In this document: positions 1-9,058 of the stretch, piece by piece
How the letters are laid out: each line of letters starts with the position of its first letter
Numbering within the stretch: position 1 is the first letter of the stretch
Origin: Gluconobacter potus
Lineage (GTDB): Bacteria; Pseudomonadota; Alphaproteobacteria; Acetobacterales; Acetobacteraceae
Direction: 5' to 3'
Assembly: GCF_015244705.1 (NCBI RefSeq)
Contig: NZ_JABCQF010000008.1
Location: forward strand, 1-64,000
DNA: 64,000 nucleotides
Translations under genes and position numbers: made by a program
The notes under the pieces: generated by a model
The model's input: only the letters and a program-made list of their open reading frames with translations
What the model was told of the DNA's origin: nothing
The model's database searches: none

Positions 1-32
1 ATCCGTCAGATCCCCTCGTGCCATCCCCGCTT

Positions 33-134
33 CACCTTATCGCCTTCGTAGAAGCAACCAGTGAATCAGATCTCAGGATGATCGTATAGACCTTTTGTCA
101 ACACGACCTAGACAAGTGGGTCGATGATAAGGTG
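33..134. repeat. Imperfect inverted repeat downstream of the integrase gene
   Basis: CACCTTATC at 33-41 is matched by GATAAGGTG at 126-134. The arms extend to ATCCCC...ACCTTATC if a 5-base bulge in the left arm is allowed. The loop is about 84 bases, too long for a simple terminator. The position just beyond the 3' end of the integrase could mean a recombinase or excisionase binding site, but this is a guess from position only. Confidence 0.3.
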
Positions 135-150
135 GGGATTACGCGATATA

Positions 151-1383
151 TTAACCCGCTTGATGCTCTGTGTGGCATAACCCGCTAGAGGCTCTCTCCC
201 ATTCTTTCATCATCTGCCGCCGCTTTTCGAACAGATCGCCCCGCCGATAAGCGGCTTCTACCTTGTCCCCAATGGCGTGGGCTAAAGCCATTTCGGCAAC
301 CTCACGCGGGTAGTGTGTTTCCTCTGCGGCCCAATCCCTGAATGTCGAGCGTAAGCCGTGGACCGTGACACCTTTTGTCCCTGCCGCATGATGCAAGGCT
401 TTGGATAGCGCCACGTCCGAGAGTGGTTTGCCCGCCTTCTGACCGGGGAATACCAGATCACCATTTTCAGGGTCGCGTAGGGTTGTGACGGCTTCTAAGA
501 TCGCCAGTGCGCTATCGGTAAGGGGAACACGGTGTTCCCTTCCCGCCTTCATACGCTCGGCGGGAATGGTCCAGACCTTCGATTGCAGGTCGATTTCATT
601 CCATGTTGCGGCCCTCACTTCGCCGGAGCGTGTTGCCGTGAGACAGACAAAACGGACTGCCTTGGCTGCGAGTCCATCGGATGCCGCAAGAGAAGCCATT
701 ACCTTGCCGATATCCTTGCGCTCAACCGCCGCATGATGCTCGACCTTCGCCACTTTGCTCGGCGGTGGGAGAATAGCATCCAGATGCCCGCGCCATCGGG
801 CGGCGTTTTCGCCCTCGCACCAGCCATGAGCCTTGGCGTACCCTAAGATACGTTCAACGCGGGACCGAAGCCGTGAGGCTGTTTCTGTCTTGCTATCCCA
901 TATTGGACGTAGGGCGTTCAGCACGTCCTCTGTGGATACCCTGCTCACCGGCCTGTCACCGAAAACTGGGAACACATGCTGCTCGAGAGAACGCCGCCAT
1001 ATCGGTTCGGCCTTCTTGTCTTTCCAACCTGATGCTTGTTCCGTGATGAAGCGCCGGGCGACCTGTTCGAACGTCAGGGTTAACGCCTGTTCCAGCTTAC
1101 GGGCCTTGTCGATTTCCTGTTTGCGGTCGAGTGGGTCTATCTTCTCTGCAAGCAACAAGCGGGCCTCACTGGCGCGTTGCCTCGCTGTCGCAAGAGGAAC
1201 GTCATAGGCAGAACCTAGGCCCATCTCTCTACGCTTGCCGGTTACGGGGCTTGTGAACCGGAATGTCCAGCCGCGTGATGTGGGGGTTGCAATCAGCCAC
1301 AGGCCCCCACCATCGCAAAGGTTGCCAGACTTCCATGTCTCGACCCTGCGAGCCGTCAGTTGATTAGGGGCTAGTCTGCTCAT
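151..1383 (-). CDS. Tyrosine-type site-specific integrase (P4/DUF4102 family)
   Basis: This 410-residue protein has the layout of P4-like island integrases. An N-terminal DUF4102 arm-binding domain spans about residues 1-95, a SAM-like core-binding domain about 100-200, and a C-terminal catalytic domain about 220-400. The catalytic set is visible: R252 (TATRSGE), K279, H342 and R345 (HGLRSTF), H369 (LAH) and nucleophile Y379 (AAYRRGD). The length is normal for the family and the frame is intact, so the enzyme may be active. Such integrases usually insert elements into the 3' end of tRNA genes, and a tRNA-Val remnant lies 2.5 kb upstream. A G-rich repeat lies just before the start codon. The other end of the element is not visible. 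Confidence 0.93.
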   Translation of the reverse strand: MSRLAPNQLTARRVETWKSGNLCDGGGLWLIATPTSRGWTFRFTSPVTGKRREMGLGSAYDVPLATARQRASEARLLLAEKIDPLDRKQEIDKARKLEQALTLTFEQVARRFITEQASGWKDKKAEPIWRRSLEQHVFPVFGDRPVSRVSTEDVLNALRPIWDSKTETASRLRSRVERILGYAKAHGWCEGENAARWRGHLDAILPPPSKVAKVEHHAAVERKDIGKVMASLAASDGLAAKAVRFVCLTATRSGEVRAATWNEIDLQSKVWTIPAERMKAGREHRVPLTDSALAILEAVTTLRDPENGDLVFPGQKAGKPLSDVALSKALHHAAGTKGVTVHGLRSTFRDWAAEETHYPREVAEMALAHAIGDKVEAAYRRGDLFEKRRQMMKEWERASSGLCHTEHQAG

Positions 1384-1666
1384 AGTGCTCTTATACCCGC
1401 CTTTAAACCCCTCTTAAAACATGGGCTCAAGCGGGTCAATCTGACACATTCAGGGATAGGTCCTATAATAATTCCATATTATACAGTTACTTACGGGTTT
1501 TGAGGATACAGTCTGAACCTGTGGTTAGGCGGACATCCCCTCCGCCAGCGCGATTCCAAAGAAAATATGAAATTCAGGTTCTCGGGCAGTTGTCCGTTCA
1601 CCCATTGAATGGGTCTGTCTTATCAGGCTTTCTTCATGGTCGGAGACCGTGTAGAGGCTTGGATCT

Positions 1667-2272
1667 ATGTCAGAAAATCTTGTTCCAGTTTATCTGGCGG
1701 GCGATCTGGTGTTCCGTCCGGAAGCCCTCACCCTTTTCGCACAACTTAAATCGATCTGTGCAGAGTATGGCCTGGATGGCGTTGCGCCCTTTGACGGTCA
1801 GGCCGAGGCGCGCCTCCTGCCGCCTGGTCGCGAAACCATTCTTGCGTTTGTTCGTGCAGATCGTGATCTGATGGATCGCTGTGCTGCCGGTCTGTTTTGT
1901 ATCGACCCGTTCCGCCGTTCCCCGGAGATGGATCCGGGAACGGCTGTAGAAATCGGCTATATGATGGGCCTGGGCAAGCCGATGGAAGCCTACACCGTGG
2001 ACGGGCGTCTTTATTCCGAAAAGGTCGAGGCGTACTGGCGCGATGTCCTGAAACAGGATCTGCGCACGCGGGAGGAAAGTGATGCGCCTTCCTCAGGCAG
2101 CATGGAAGATCCTGACGGCATGCTGGTTCATTCCGAAGGTCTGCTTCAGAATGGAATGGTGGAAGGCTTTATTGGCATGGCCGGTGGCCAGGTTTCCATC
2201 CACCGGCATTTCTTTCAGGCATTCCGGAAGGCGGCTGAGCGCCTTTCCTTGCGGTTGCACACAAGGGTTTAG
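1667..2272 (+). CDS. Nucleoside 2-deoxyribosyltransferase-like protein
   Basis: This 201-residue cytosolic protein resembles the nucleoside 2-deoxyribosyltransferase fold (PF05014). The N-terminal VYLAGDLVF strand-loop matches the usual nucleotide-binding start. The segment PEMDPGTAVEIGYM holds a Glu (residue 95) at the place of the family's catalytic nucleophile. The family moves 2-deoxyribose between bases or hydrolyses nucleotide N-glycosidic bonds. The residues after about 130 are less typical. The gene is separated from the integrase by 283 bases in which I see no other gene. It ends 9 bases before a convergent small gene. The exact substrate cannot be read from the sequence. Confidence 0.75.
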   Translation: MSENLVPVYLAGDLVFRPEALTLFAQLKSICAEYGLDGVAPFDGQAEARLLPPGRETILAFVRADRDLMDRCAAGLFCIDPFRRSPEMDPGTAVEIGYMMGLGKPMEAYTVDGRLYSEKVEAYWRDVLKQDLRTREESDAPSSGSMEDPDGMLVHSEGLLQNGMVEGFIGMAGGQVSIHRHFFQAFRKAAERLSLRLHTRV

Positions 2273-2281
2273 GCGGCTTTA

Positions 2282-2590
2282 TCAGTTTTTCGTATAAATG
2301 CCCTGACGGCAGCGTGGCGCCAGACCACAGACATTGCAGACGACGGTCATGGAAGGATCGTCGTTGAATGAACAGCTTGATGGACGTTCCAGAGCGTACC
2401 CCAGTGACGGAGGTTTTGTCTGGAATGCCGTTACGACCCGCGTCATCCAGTTCTGAAGCTGCTGGGGCAGTTCCTCGTGATGGTGAGCCCACCACAGGAT
2501 GTCATCGGTTGTACGCCCAATCTGCTGTGCAAGCTGGTCAGGAGACCATTGGGTCACTTGCAGAAAATCAGTCAACGTCACACTAGGCAC
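2282..2590 (-). CDS. Small hypothetical protein with an HTH-like N-terminus and a Cys motif
   Basis: The product has 102 residues and begins with GTG, preceded by a GGAAGG ribosome-binding site about 7 bases away. Residues 1-50 look like a short helix-turn-helix (a WSPDQLAQQIGRTTDDILWW helix pair). Residues 70-100 carry three cysteines in C-x2-C-x6-C spacing, which could bind a metal. I do not recognise a named family. A 108-residue frame overlaps it on the same strand, but it lacks a comparable start site. A small transcriptional regulator is possible but unproven. Confidence 0.55.
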   Translation of the reverse strand: MPSVTLTDFLQVTQWSPDQLAQQIGRTTDDILWWAHHHEELPQQLQNWMTRVVTAFQTKPPSLGYALERPSSCSFNDDPSMTVVCNVCGLAPRCRQGIYTKN

Positions 2591-2813
2591 GTTACAGCCT
2601 TCCGAAAGTGTAAAACAGGAACAGATGCGTAAAAGACTTCTGTTTTTTCGTCAATAAATCATTAAACTCTTTTTTTTTCGATAAAACCTGTGGTGTTTTT
2701 GATTTGTTAACGACACGCATTCTTTGATTGCGGTATTTGTCTAATGGTAACGTTTATCCCAAAAATGATCGAGCGAAGTCTATACTTCTGCTTCGGACCG
2801 AATCAGTGGCGGG

Positions 2814-3671
2814 CTATTCTTTGTGTGCGACGAAAGAAGCGGCGGCTTTCTGTTTCAGGAAACGTCGCAAACCGATTTGTCCGACTTTTTCGAGAAGTGG
2901 CGTCGTGATGTGCAGCAGCCACGGCATGATCAGACAGGCATGGGCAAAAATGCCGTCTATCCTGGGTAGGAAGATTTCACGTCCTGCCCCTTTGCTGGTC
3001 CGGATAATCATTCTGGCCACATATTGGGCCGACAGGGGTTGATTGACGAAATTCAGGACAGATCCTCCGTCTTGTGTTTCCTGCTCAAGCATCCGGGTAT
3101 CAACAGCCGCAAGAAAGATTGAGGAAACCCTCAGTGTCCTGGGGCGGAATTCAAGAGCCAGCGAACGGGCAAAGCCTCTGAGACCAAATTTCGTAGCACT
3201 ATATACCGAGCTTCCCTGCAAGGGCATCACACCGGCAATGGAGTTGATGAACATGATATGTCCATTGGGAGATAATGCGGGGAGCAGTTGACTGGTCATG
3301 AGGATTGGTGACGTCAGATTAATGGCCATCTGTTCTTCAAGACTATGCTGCGTGATATCCTTGGTTGCTTCAGGCTGTATTTTCCCTGCGCAATGAATTA
3401 GAAGCCCGATGGGCCGATTTCTGTCCCGGATTGCAGTGCCGACAGACTGAAGATTCGATGGTTCTGTCAAATCACAGAAAACAGCTTCAAATTGCCCTTT
3501 GCTGCTGGAAATCTGTTCTTCCGCCTTGCGGGGCTGGCGCGTTAGCAGAAGGACATCCCACCCCTGCTCCAGCAGGAGTCCTGCGATTTCACACCCAATT
3601 CCACCCGTTCCACCTGTCATGACGGCAAATGAAGGCACTGTTATCCTTTTTCTGGGGGAAAAGGGATTCAT
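2814..3671 (-). CDS. Short-chain dehydrogenase/reductase (SDR)
   Basis: This 285-residue NAD(P)-dependent oxidoreductase has the classical SDR signatures. They are the dinucleotide-binding TGGTGGIG at residues 19-26, the NNAG equivalent HCAG at about 93-96, catalytic S144, and YSATK with Y157 and K161. The C-terminal 50 residues (from about 235) are hydrophobic and basic, longer than minimal SDRs, and similar to lipid-directed or membrane-associated SDRs. The substrate is unknown. The next gene downstream is 223 bases away across an AT-rich gap, and the upstream side is the large non-coding stretch with the tRNA remnant, so it appears to be transcribed alone. Confidence 0.88.
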   Translation of the reverse strand: MNPFSPRKRITVPSFAVMTGGTGGIGCEIAGLLLEQGWDVLLLTRQPRKAEEQISSSKGQFEAVFCDLTEPSNLQSVGTAIRDRNRPIGLLIHCAGKIQPEATKDITQHSLEEQMAINLTSPILMTSQLLPALSPNGHIMFINSIAGVMPLQGSSVYSATKFGLRGFARSLALEFRPRTLRVSSIFLAAVDTRMLEQETQDGGSVLNFVNQPLSAQYVARMIIRTSKGAGREIFLPRIDGIFAHACLIMPWLLHITTPLLEKVGQIGLRRFLKQKAAASFVAHKE

Positions 3672-3862
3672 GTAGTGTGCGGGAAGGTCAGAGTTGAGGG
3701 CGTCAGGAAATGCATGATCAACTTTCTGAAAAAGGCGGTTGCATCTTCATAACGCGATAACTGTATGCGTCCTATGGTTTTCTGGTGTCGTGACAAGGGC
3801 ACGCAAAGCGTGTGCAGGCATTCTTTTCATTTCATGGACGAATGGCGCTTGCAGGACCGTGA

Positions 3863-3915
3863 TGGTGGGCGCGACAGGGATTGAATCTGTGACTGCTACC
3901 GCGTGAGGACGGTGC
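3863..3915 (-). pseudogene. Decayed 3' fragment of tRNA-Val(CAC), candidate att site
   Basis: The 53 bases align without gaps to the 3' part of the intact tRNA-Val gene at 14,471-14,523, with 45 of 53 identical. The first 23 bases (CCA end, acceptor strand, most of the T arm) are identical. Eight changes, nearly all transitions, fall in the rest of the T arm, the variable region and the anticodon arm. The CAC anticodon is kept but the D arm and 5' acceptor strand are absent, so it cannot make a tRNA. It lies in the same orientation as the intact gene, as a tRNA-targeting integrase would leave it. Confidence 0.8.
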
Positions 3916-4382
3916 CGGAATTATATGGCAATAATGTGCCTTATCTCCCCATTCTTCTGACGGGCCCTGATCTGGCAGGCGAAGGTCGCGTCAGCCTATG
4001 CGTGTATGCCAGTGGATGGCCGCTCTCCGGGTAGTTCCGATCGAAGGTGCGCTTTTCTGTGGGTGATCCTGTTGACGTCCAGATGCGTTTGCGTTCCCGT
4101 CCCAACAGTTCAGCACGCTTGCAGACAGAGGTTCAGGCATTCCTGCTGGGGCGCCATCATTGCATTCCGTGTCGTCGTGATCGATTTCTGCGATCTGCTT
4201 TCGATATGGTCTGAACACTCTTCCCTGACTTTTATGCCTTCGGCCGCGAGTATTGCGCTTGCAACAAATCCCTGGCCAAAGGTGAAATCAGGCATAACGG
4301 GAAGGCAGCGTGCCAGTTCACTGAGACATTAGAGGCCATATTGGCGCTCTCATGGACTGCGGCGTGGATGATCCCGATGTCA

Positions 4383-4440
4383 GAAAATGTATCACTCAGG
4401 ACCTAAGAGGTTTCCTCTTAACTCCGGTCTTCTACATTTT
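4383..4440. other. Extended imperfect hairpin upstream of the TonB-dependent receptor
   Basis: TAAGAGG and CCTCTTA form a perfect 7-base stem around a TTT loop at 4,404-4,420. Outside it GACC pairs with GGTC, and AAAATGTA (from 4,384) pairs with TACATTTT near 4,433-4,440. The structure is symmetrical over about 58 bases. It could be a terminator, a regulatory leader or the remains of a small inverted-repeat element. Confidence 0.5.
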
Positions 4441-4699
4441 TAGATTGCGAACCATTTCTCGATAAAAACCAATAAAATCTCGAATTGTTAATATTATTTC
4501 TGTATAAAATTGTTTTATGTCTTTAATTCTCATTAATAACAGAGAAGAAATCAAATGTATATTATTGTAACTTCTATATGGCAGTTATGCAACAGCATTT
4601 TTTGATACTATTAACCATGCTTGTTTTCGGATGGACAAGGTTCCGCATGGAAAACTACTTCTGAGGAGCTTAAAAATATCGTCTGACAGTGAGCCCATT

Positions 4700-7678
4700 A
4701 TGATTCCTTATCGACGCAGGGAACTGCTTTTGTGCGCTTCCATCCTCGCAACAGGGCTGGGAATCTCTGCGAAAGCAGAAGCCCAGACTGCGACCAGTAC
4801 GCATCATCGTGCGTCCTCACACGGTGCGTCTGTTCTTAAAAAGAGCGCGACTAAAACTGCCAGCAAAACTGAAGCCGGACCGTCTGTAACGGCTGCTACA
4901 ACAGCTCCTTCTACCGTGGCAGCGAGGGCACCTGCCCCCGCCTTTACAGCTCAGAACCGTCATAATCGCGCTCTTGACTCCATTGAAACCGGGCGTGCGG
5001 AAACGGTGGTTGTGACGGGATCTGCACTGAGCACCTCCAACAACCAGAACGCCAATCCGGTGCAGATCATAAGCAGCAAGCAGATCGAACAGACAGGAGC
5101 CACCACGCTTGGTGACTATCTGCAACGTCTGCCTTCGATCGGCTCGCAAGGAACGACGAACAGTCAGACCAACGGTACGGATGGTGTCAGTTGCACGGAT
5201 ATTCGTAATCTGGGTTACCAGCGTGTTCTGGTGCTGGTTGATGGCAAGCGTGCTGCCATTAACGGTGAGTCCAGCTGTTTCGACATGAACACCATCAATA
5301 TCCATCAGGTGGCCAGTGTTGAAATCCTGAAGGATGGTGGCTCTGAACTGTATGGTGCCGATGCTGTTTCCGGCGTCATCAACATCAAGCTGAAGCATAA
5401 CCTGAGCGACGGTAACATTACGGTCCGTGGTGGCATCACTGATGTGGGTGACGGCCAGACCGGCATGATCTCCGGCTACAAGGGCTGGAATTTTGATCAT
5501 GGCAAGGGCAATGTTACGGTTTCCGGCTCTTACATGACACAGAGCGGCATCAAGCAGAAAAATCGCTCCTGGGCGACGCCTGTCCAGCAGAATGACTCCT
5601 CCGATGCTTCTGCCCTTACCTATGGCTCAGGTTATCCGACGGCAGGCCGTTTCATCGGTGCGACCAGCGGCAACGACATGATCGCGAACAGCAACGGGAC
5701 GCTAAGTCCATTTACGAGCGCGGATCGCTACAACTACGGCAACGACCAGTCCCTGACGAACTCCCTTCAGGACGCGACGCTGTCATTCGATGCGCATTAT
5801 GACATCAACAGTCATTTTACGCCGTACCTGAACTTCAATTATAGTCACCGTAATTCGTCGACCACGATGGCGCCGGAGCCAGTATCGGGCAGTATCTATC
5901 CGTCCACATTGCCTACAACGCTTTATATTCCGGCAAACGACCCGTACAATACGTCTGGTGAAGACCAGTACATGTACAAGCGCATGGGCGAGTGGGGTGA
6001 CCGCCGCACTGAAACTGCCTCTGATACCTATACTGGCATTGCCGGTGTCAAGGGTGAAATCACCCACGGCTGGAACTACGACCTGTCCTACACCTATGGC
6101 TGGAACCAGGTTTCAAACCAGGTCGAGGGCGTAGGAAATTACACCAAGCTTCTGGAAACATACGGCCTGCGTCAGGTTACGCCAGGTGATTCCAGCAGTG
6201 CGCTTGTCTACGATCCGTCTGTCTGCAATGCATCCGCGGGATGTGTGCTGTCCAACCCGTATGAGAAGCTTTCTTCGGCAGCTGCGGCCTATTCCAACTA
6301 CACCACGCATGAGAACTACTACTACCAGATGCGTGACCTGAACCTGCGTATTAACAACAACCATGTTGTTCACATGCCGTGGGCGAATGGTGGCGATCTC
6401 GGTATCGCGCTGGGTATGGAACACCGTGGCGAACAACTCGCCTATCATCCGGATCCGCTGGTCGAAGCCGGTGAGACGCTGACCAACTCCGCCTCCTACA
6501 CGGGTGGCGGGTTCAACGTCACGGAAGGGTATCTCGAAGGCAAGGCTACGCTGCTGCATAATGCGTTCCTCGCGAAGGATCTGACGATTGACGGTCAGGG
6601 CCGGTATTCGTCCTACAACACGTTCGGCGGCACAAAGAACTGGAAGGTCTCCATCAACTGGGCGCCGATTCAGGACATCCGCTTCCGTGCAACACTTGGC
6701 ACATCCTACCGTCAGCCGAATGTGTATGAACTGTATGGTGGCCAGTCTCTCGGCTATGCATCAGCGACGGATCCCTGTGACTCCGTGCAGGCGGCCACCT
6801 ATGGCGCCAAGGCTGCGACCGTAGCCGCAAACTGTGCCAAGCAGGGCATCAACACGTCCACATTCAGTTCCACCTATTCCGGCCAGACCCCGACCATTTA
6901 TGGTGGTAGCAGCACCCTCAAACCTGAGACGGGTCGGACCTATACCTTTGGTACGGTGATTACCCCGCGCTGGATTCCGGGTCTCTCGGCATCTGTCGAA
7001 TACTGGCACTACACGCTCAAGAACATGATCTCATACCTGCCTACGCAGTACATCATGGATGAGTGCTACACGGGAGCTGATACATCGTATTGCAGTGATA
7101 TCACGCGCAATTCGAGCACGGGTCAGCTCAACTCCGTTTCGGCGTTGTACCAGAATATCGGCGGCCTGAAGACAAGCGGTATCGACTTCGACCTCGATTA
7201 CCGTATCCGCATCACATCTCATGACGTGCTGACGCTGTCCAACAACTTCCAGCAGCTCGTCAGCTATCTTCAGCAGTATGAGCCCGGTGGTTCATGGTAC
7301 AACTATGCCGGACGCATGCTTTATCAATCCGGTTACGGTATGCCGCGTGTCCGTGACTATGCCACGGTTGGCTGGCAGCATGGCGCTATCGGCTTCACCT
7401 ACATGATGAACTATATCGGTGGCATGCGCTGGAACGACGGCACCGAGGATCTGACACGTGCCAACGGCTACGGTCGTACCAGCACCCCGGGGATCTTCTC
7501 CCACGATGTGACGGTAACGTATCGTTGGAACCGCTGGAACTTCCAGGGTGGCGTGAACAATCTCCTCGACAAGAAGCCACCTTTCGTTGCCAGCGCAACG
7601 GATAACAGCGCTTCTGCGCTGTATGGTAGTCTTTATATGGGGCGTTACGTCTTCCTGCAGGCTGGCGTGAATTTCTGA
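4700..7678 (+). CDS. TonB-dependent outer membrane receptor
   Basis: A large outer-membrane beta-barrel receptor that would import a bulky nutrient, such as a siderophore or glycan, using TonB energy. After a basic n-region (YRRRE) comes a hydrophobic signal peptide ending AKAEA-Q, then a low-complexity Ala/Thr linker. The plug domain follows with ETVVVTGSA, a typical TonB-box-like and plug start, and RVLVLVDGKR. The barrel ends in the terminal phenylalanine (QAGVNF) needed for Bam insertion. The frame is open from an ATG at 4,631, but the ATG at 4,700 places the signal peptide correctly, so I prefer it; neither has a strong ribosome-binding site. Length is about 992 residues. The substrate cannot be told. 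A terminator follows directly. Confidence 0.93.
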   Translation: MIPYRRRELLLCASILATGLGISAKAEAQTATSTHHRASSHGASVLKKSATKTASKTEAGPSVTAATTAPSTVAARAPAPAFTAQNRHNRALDSIETGRAETVVVTGSALSTSNNQNANPVQIISSKQIEQTGATTLGDYLQRLPSIGSQGTTNSQTNGTDGVSCTDIRNLGYQRVLVLVDGKRAAINGESSCFDMNTINIHQVASVEILKDGGSELYGADAVSGVINIKLKHNLSDGNITVRGGITDVGDGQTGMISGYKGWNFDHGKGNVTVSGSYMTQSGIKQKNRSWATPVQQNDSSDASALTYGSGYPTAGRFIGATSGNDMIANSNGTLSPFTSADRYNYGNDQSLTNSLQDATLSFDAHYDINSHFTPYLNFNYSHRNSSTTMAPEPVSGSIYPSTLPTTLYIPANDPYNTSGEDQYMYKRMGEWGDRRTETASDTYTGIAGVKGEITHGWNYDLSYTYGWNQVSNQVEGVGNYTKLLETYGLRQVTPGDSSSALVYDPSVCNASAGCVLSNPYEKLSSAAAAYSNYTTHENYYYQMRDLNLRINNNHVVHMPWANGGDLGIALGMEHRGEQLAYHPDPLVEAGETLTNSASYTGGGFNVTEGYLEGKATLLHNAFLAKDLTIDGQGRYSSYNTFGGTKNWKVSINWAPIQDIRFRATLGTSYRQPNVYELYGGQSLGYASATDPCDSVQAATYGAKAATVAANCAKQGINTSTFSSTYSGQTPTIYGGSSTLKPETGRTYTFGTVITPRWIPGLSASVEYWHYTLKNMISYLPTQYIMDECYTGADTSYCSDITRNSSTGQLNSVSALYQNIGGLKTSGIDFDLDYRIRITSHDVLTLSNNFQQLVSYLQQYEPGGSWYNYAGRMLYQSGYGMPRVRDYATVGWQHGAIGFTYMMNYIGGMRWNDGTEDLTRANGYGRTSTPGIFSHDVTVTYRWNRWNFQGGVNNLLDKKPPFVASATDNSASALYGSLYMGRYVFLQAGVNF

Positions 7679-7700
7679 GATCATTTTCTGGCCAGAACAA

Positions 7701-7730
7701 AAAAGGGCAGCTCGTAAGAGCTGCCCTTTT
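7701..7730 (+). terminator. Rho-independent terminator after the TonB-dependent receptor
   Basis: GGGCAGCTC, loop GTAA and GAGCTGCCC form a perfect 9-base stem. It is flanked by AAAA on the left and TTTTTT on the right, so it can work on both strands. It begins 22 bases after the receptor stop codon. Confidence 0.92.
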
Positions 7731-7883
7731 TTAGGCTCCGTTGCCAAAAATTTTTCAGCTTGGCGATTCTTTGGCTGCGACCTGTTTGATGAGTGGAGAT
7801 GGCCGTCATCGGTCTGGCATGGTAGATTTTACCAATTACTGACACTATCGTCGTTGAGGCTGACGTTCAGGAGCGCAGATGAG

Positions 7884-8282
7884 ATGAAGCAGGATGCTGG
7901 CGATATTATTGGTTTCCATCACGTCGCTATAATCGCATCTGATTATCAGCGCTCCCGAGCGTTTTATGTTGATGTGCTGGGCTTCAAGGTCATCGCTGAA
8001 AATTTTCGGGCCGAGCGTAATTCATGGAAGTGCGATCTTCAGGTCGGTGACGCCCAGATTGAGCTCTTTTCTTTTCCGCAGGCTCCCCCTCGGGTTTCGC
8101 GACCAGAAGCCTGCGGACTGCGCCATCTCGCATTCCGTGTTCAGGACATTGTCAGGGTCGTGCAACGTTTAGAGCGGCATGGGATTGTTTCGGAGCCAAT
8201 TCGCACAGACCCCTATACGGGCCGCCTGTTCACATTTTTCGCTGATCCGGATGATCTTCCGCTCGAACTCTACGAAATATGA
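7884..8282 (+). CDS. VOC-family protein (glyoxalase/bleomycin-resistance fold)
   Basis: A single-module vicinal oxygen chelate protein of about 132 residues, similar to GloA2-type lactoylglutathione lyase-like proteins. It starts with GFHHVAIIASD and has the paired beta-alpha-beta-beta-beta halves. Candidate metal ligands are the His of FHHVAI, the Glu of QIELFSF, the His of LRHLAF and the Glu of LPLELYEI at the C-terminus. The frame opens further upstream, but AGGAG lies 10 bases before the ATG at 7,884, which decides this start. The substrate is unknown; a dioxygenase or lyase role is equally possible. Confidence 0.82.
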   Translation: MKQDAGDIIGFHHVAIIASDYQRSRAFYVDVLGFKVIAENFRAERNSWKCDLQVGDAQIELFSFPQAPPRVSRPEACGLRHLAFRVQDIVRVVQRLERHGIVSEPIRTDPYTGRLFTFFADPDDLPLELYEI

Positions 8283-8366
8283 GCGATCCCTGATTGCGGC
8301 GGCCACGGTAAGGCAGCCCTTGGGTTGATCTGGCCCGTGTCGACGCCATGCTTTGAAGCGTGTGAA

Positions 8367-8705
8367 TTAATTATCCAGACTGAAATTTACCGTTGTCTGG
8401 TGATGATGCTCCACCACGGGAACGCCTTTTACGGTCGCTGGGGCATATCGCTGTCGCCGACAGTGATCGAGTGCACTTGCGTTGAATTCAGGGTTTGTAC
8501 TGGAAACCACCTGACAGTTCACCGTATGCCCGGTTTTATCAATATCAAACATCATCTTGACCTGGCCTGTGGCATTTTCCCTGACCAGTTTTTCCGGATA
8601 CACAGGTCCGTTTTTCATAACCTGCGGAGGATTGGATTTCGTTTCTTGGCCGCAGGCTACGCCTGGCGCTGCCAATACAGCTATCAACAATAGAAAATGC
8701 TTCAA
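8367..8705 (-). CDS. Secreted stand-alone TonB C-terminal-domain protein
   Basis: A 112-residue protein with a signal peptide (KHFLLLIAVLAAPGVACG) followed by one TonB C-terminal-like domain. The PVYPEKLVRENATGQVKMMFDID segment and SALDHCRRQRYAPAT fit the TonB family repeat. It lacks the proline-rich spacer of a classical TonB, and the N-terminal segment looks cleavable rather than a stable anchor, so it may be a periplasmic protein rather than an energy transducer. Two cysteines in the mature part could form a disulfide. It lies 0.7 kb from the TonB-dependent receptor, on the opposite strand. Confidence 0.75.
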   Translation of the reverse strand: MKHFLLLIAVLAAPGVACGQETKSNPPQVMKNGPVYPEKLVRENATGQVKMMFDIDKTGHTVNCQVVSSTNPEFNASALDHCRRQRYAPATVKGVPVVEHHHQTTVNFSLDN

Positions 8706-8805
8706 ATTCGCCTCCTGCGCATCGTTCTTTATTCAGGATGATACATTTCCATCGTTTGTGATAGCTATGGTTACAATTTCTGGCTTGAGTAGACGTCATC
8801 CTGTC

Positions 8806-9000
8806 TCAGTGGCGCGTCCATGGCGGAAGAAACCTGCCCAGAGGCCGAATGCGATATTGGTGGACCTTTCCTCGCCGAGAAGGCGGATTCAGCGGGCGCT
8901 TTTCGTCATTCCGGGGATCATTCGCGTCGTATGGTTCTGGATCGCGACGCTCTGAAGGCGGAATGGGCTTCGTGCTGCGCTCATCAACTGGAATGGACAT
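8806..9000 (-). CDS. Small proline-rich hypothetical protein A
   Basis: The product has 64 residues and is polar and proline-rich (KPIPPSERRDPEPY, DANDPRNDEKRPLNPPS), with no predicted helix or membrane segment, so it is probably disordered. The open frame reaches a TTG at 9,060, but that start would lie inside the preceding terminator. AGGAGG with good spacing before the ATG at 9,000 is much better. It is the last of three tiny genes of similar character on this strand. Function unknown. Confidence 0.55.
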   Translation of the reverse strand: MSIPVDERSTKPIPPSERRDPEPYDANDPRNDEKRPLNPPSRRGKVHQYRIRPLGRFLPPWTRH

Positions 9001-9058
9001 GATCTGCCCTCCTGCAAAACGATTCAAGCGTTCTGCAAGCTCGGGGTTCATCTGAGAC

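Larger units (their letters stand above)
3672..4699. other. Long stretch without a confident gene; decayed DNA, hairpin and AT-rich leader
   Basis: About 1 kb holds no convincing gene. It contains the tRNA-Val remnant (3,863-3,915), short overlapping minus-strand frames around 4,000-4,295 that may be a broken gene with frameshifts, an extended hairpin at 4,383-4,440, and a very AT-rich segment (about 4,440-4,620) directly before the TonB-dependent receptor. That segment is the likely promoter region of the receptor. I could not assign the broken frames to any family. Confidence 0.6.

Noticed and set aside
4006-4332. Plus-strand frame of 108 residues in the gene-poor region
   Set aside because: It has no ribosome-binding site and lies beside several competing short minus-strand frames; decayed DNA is more likely.
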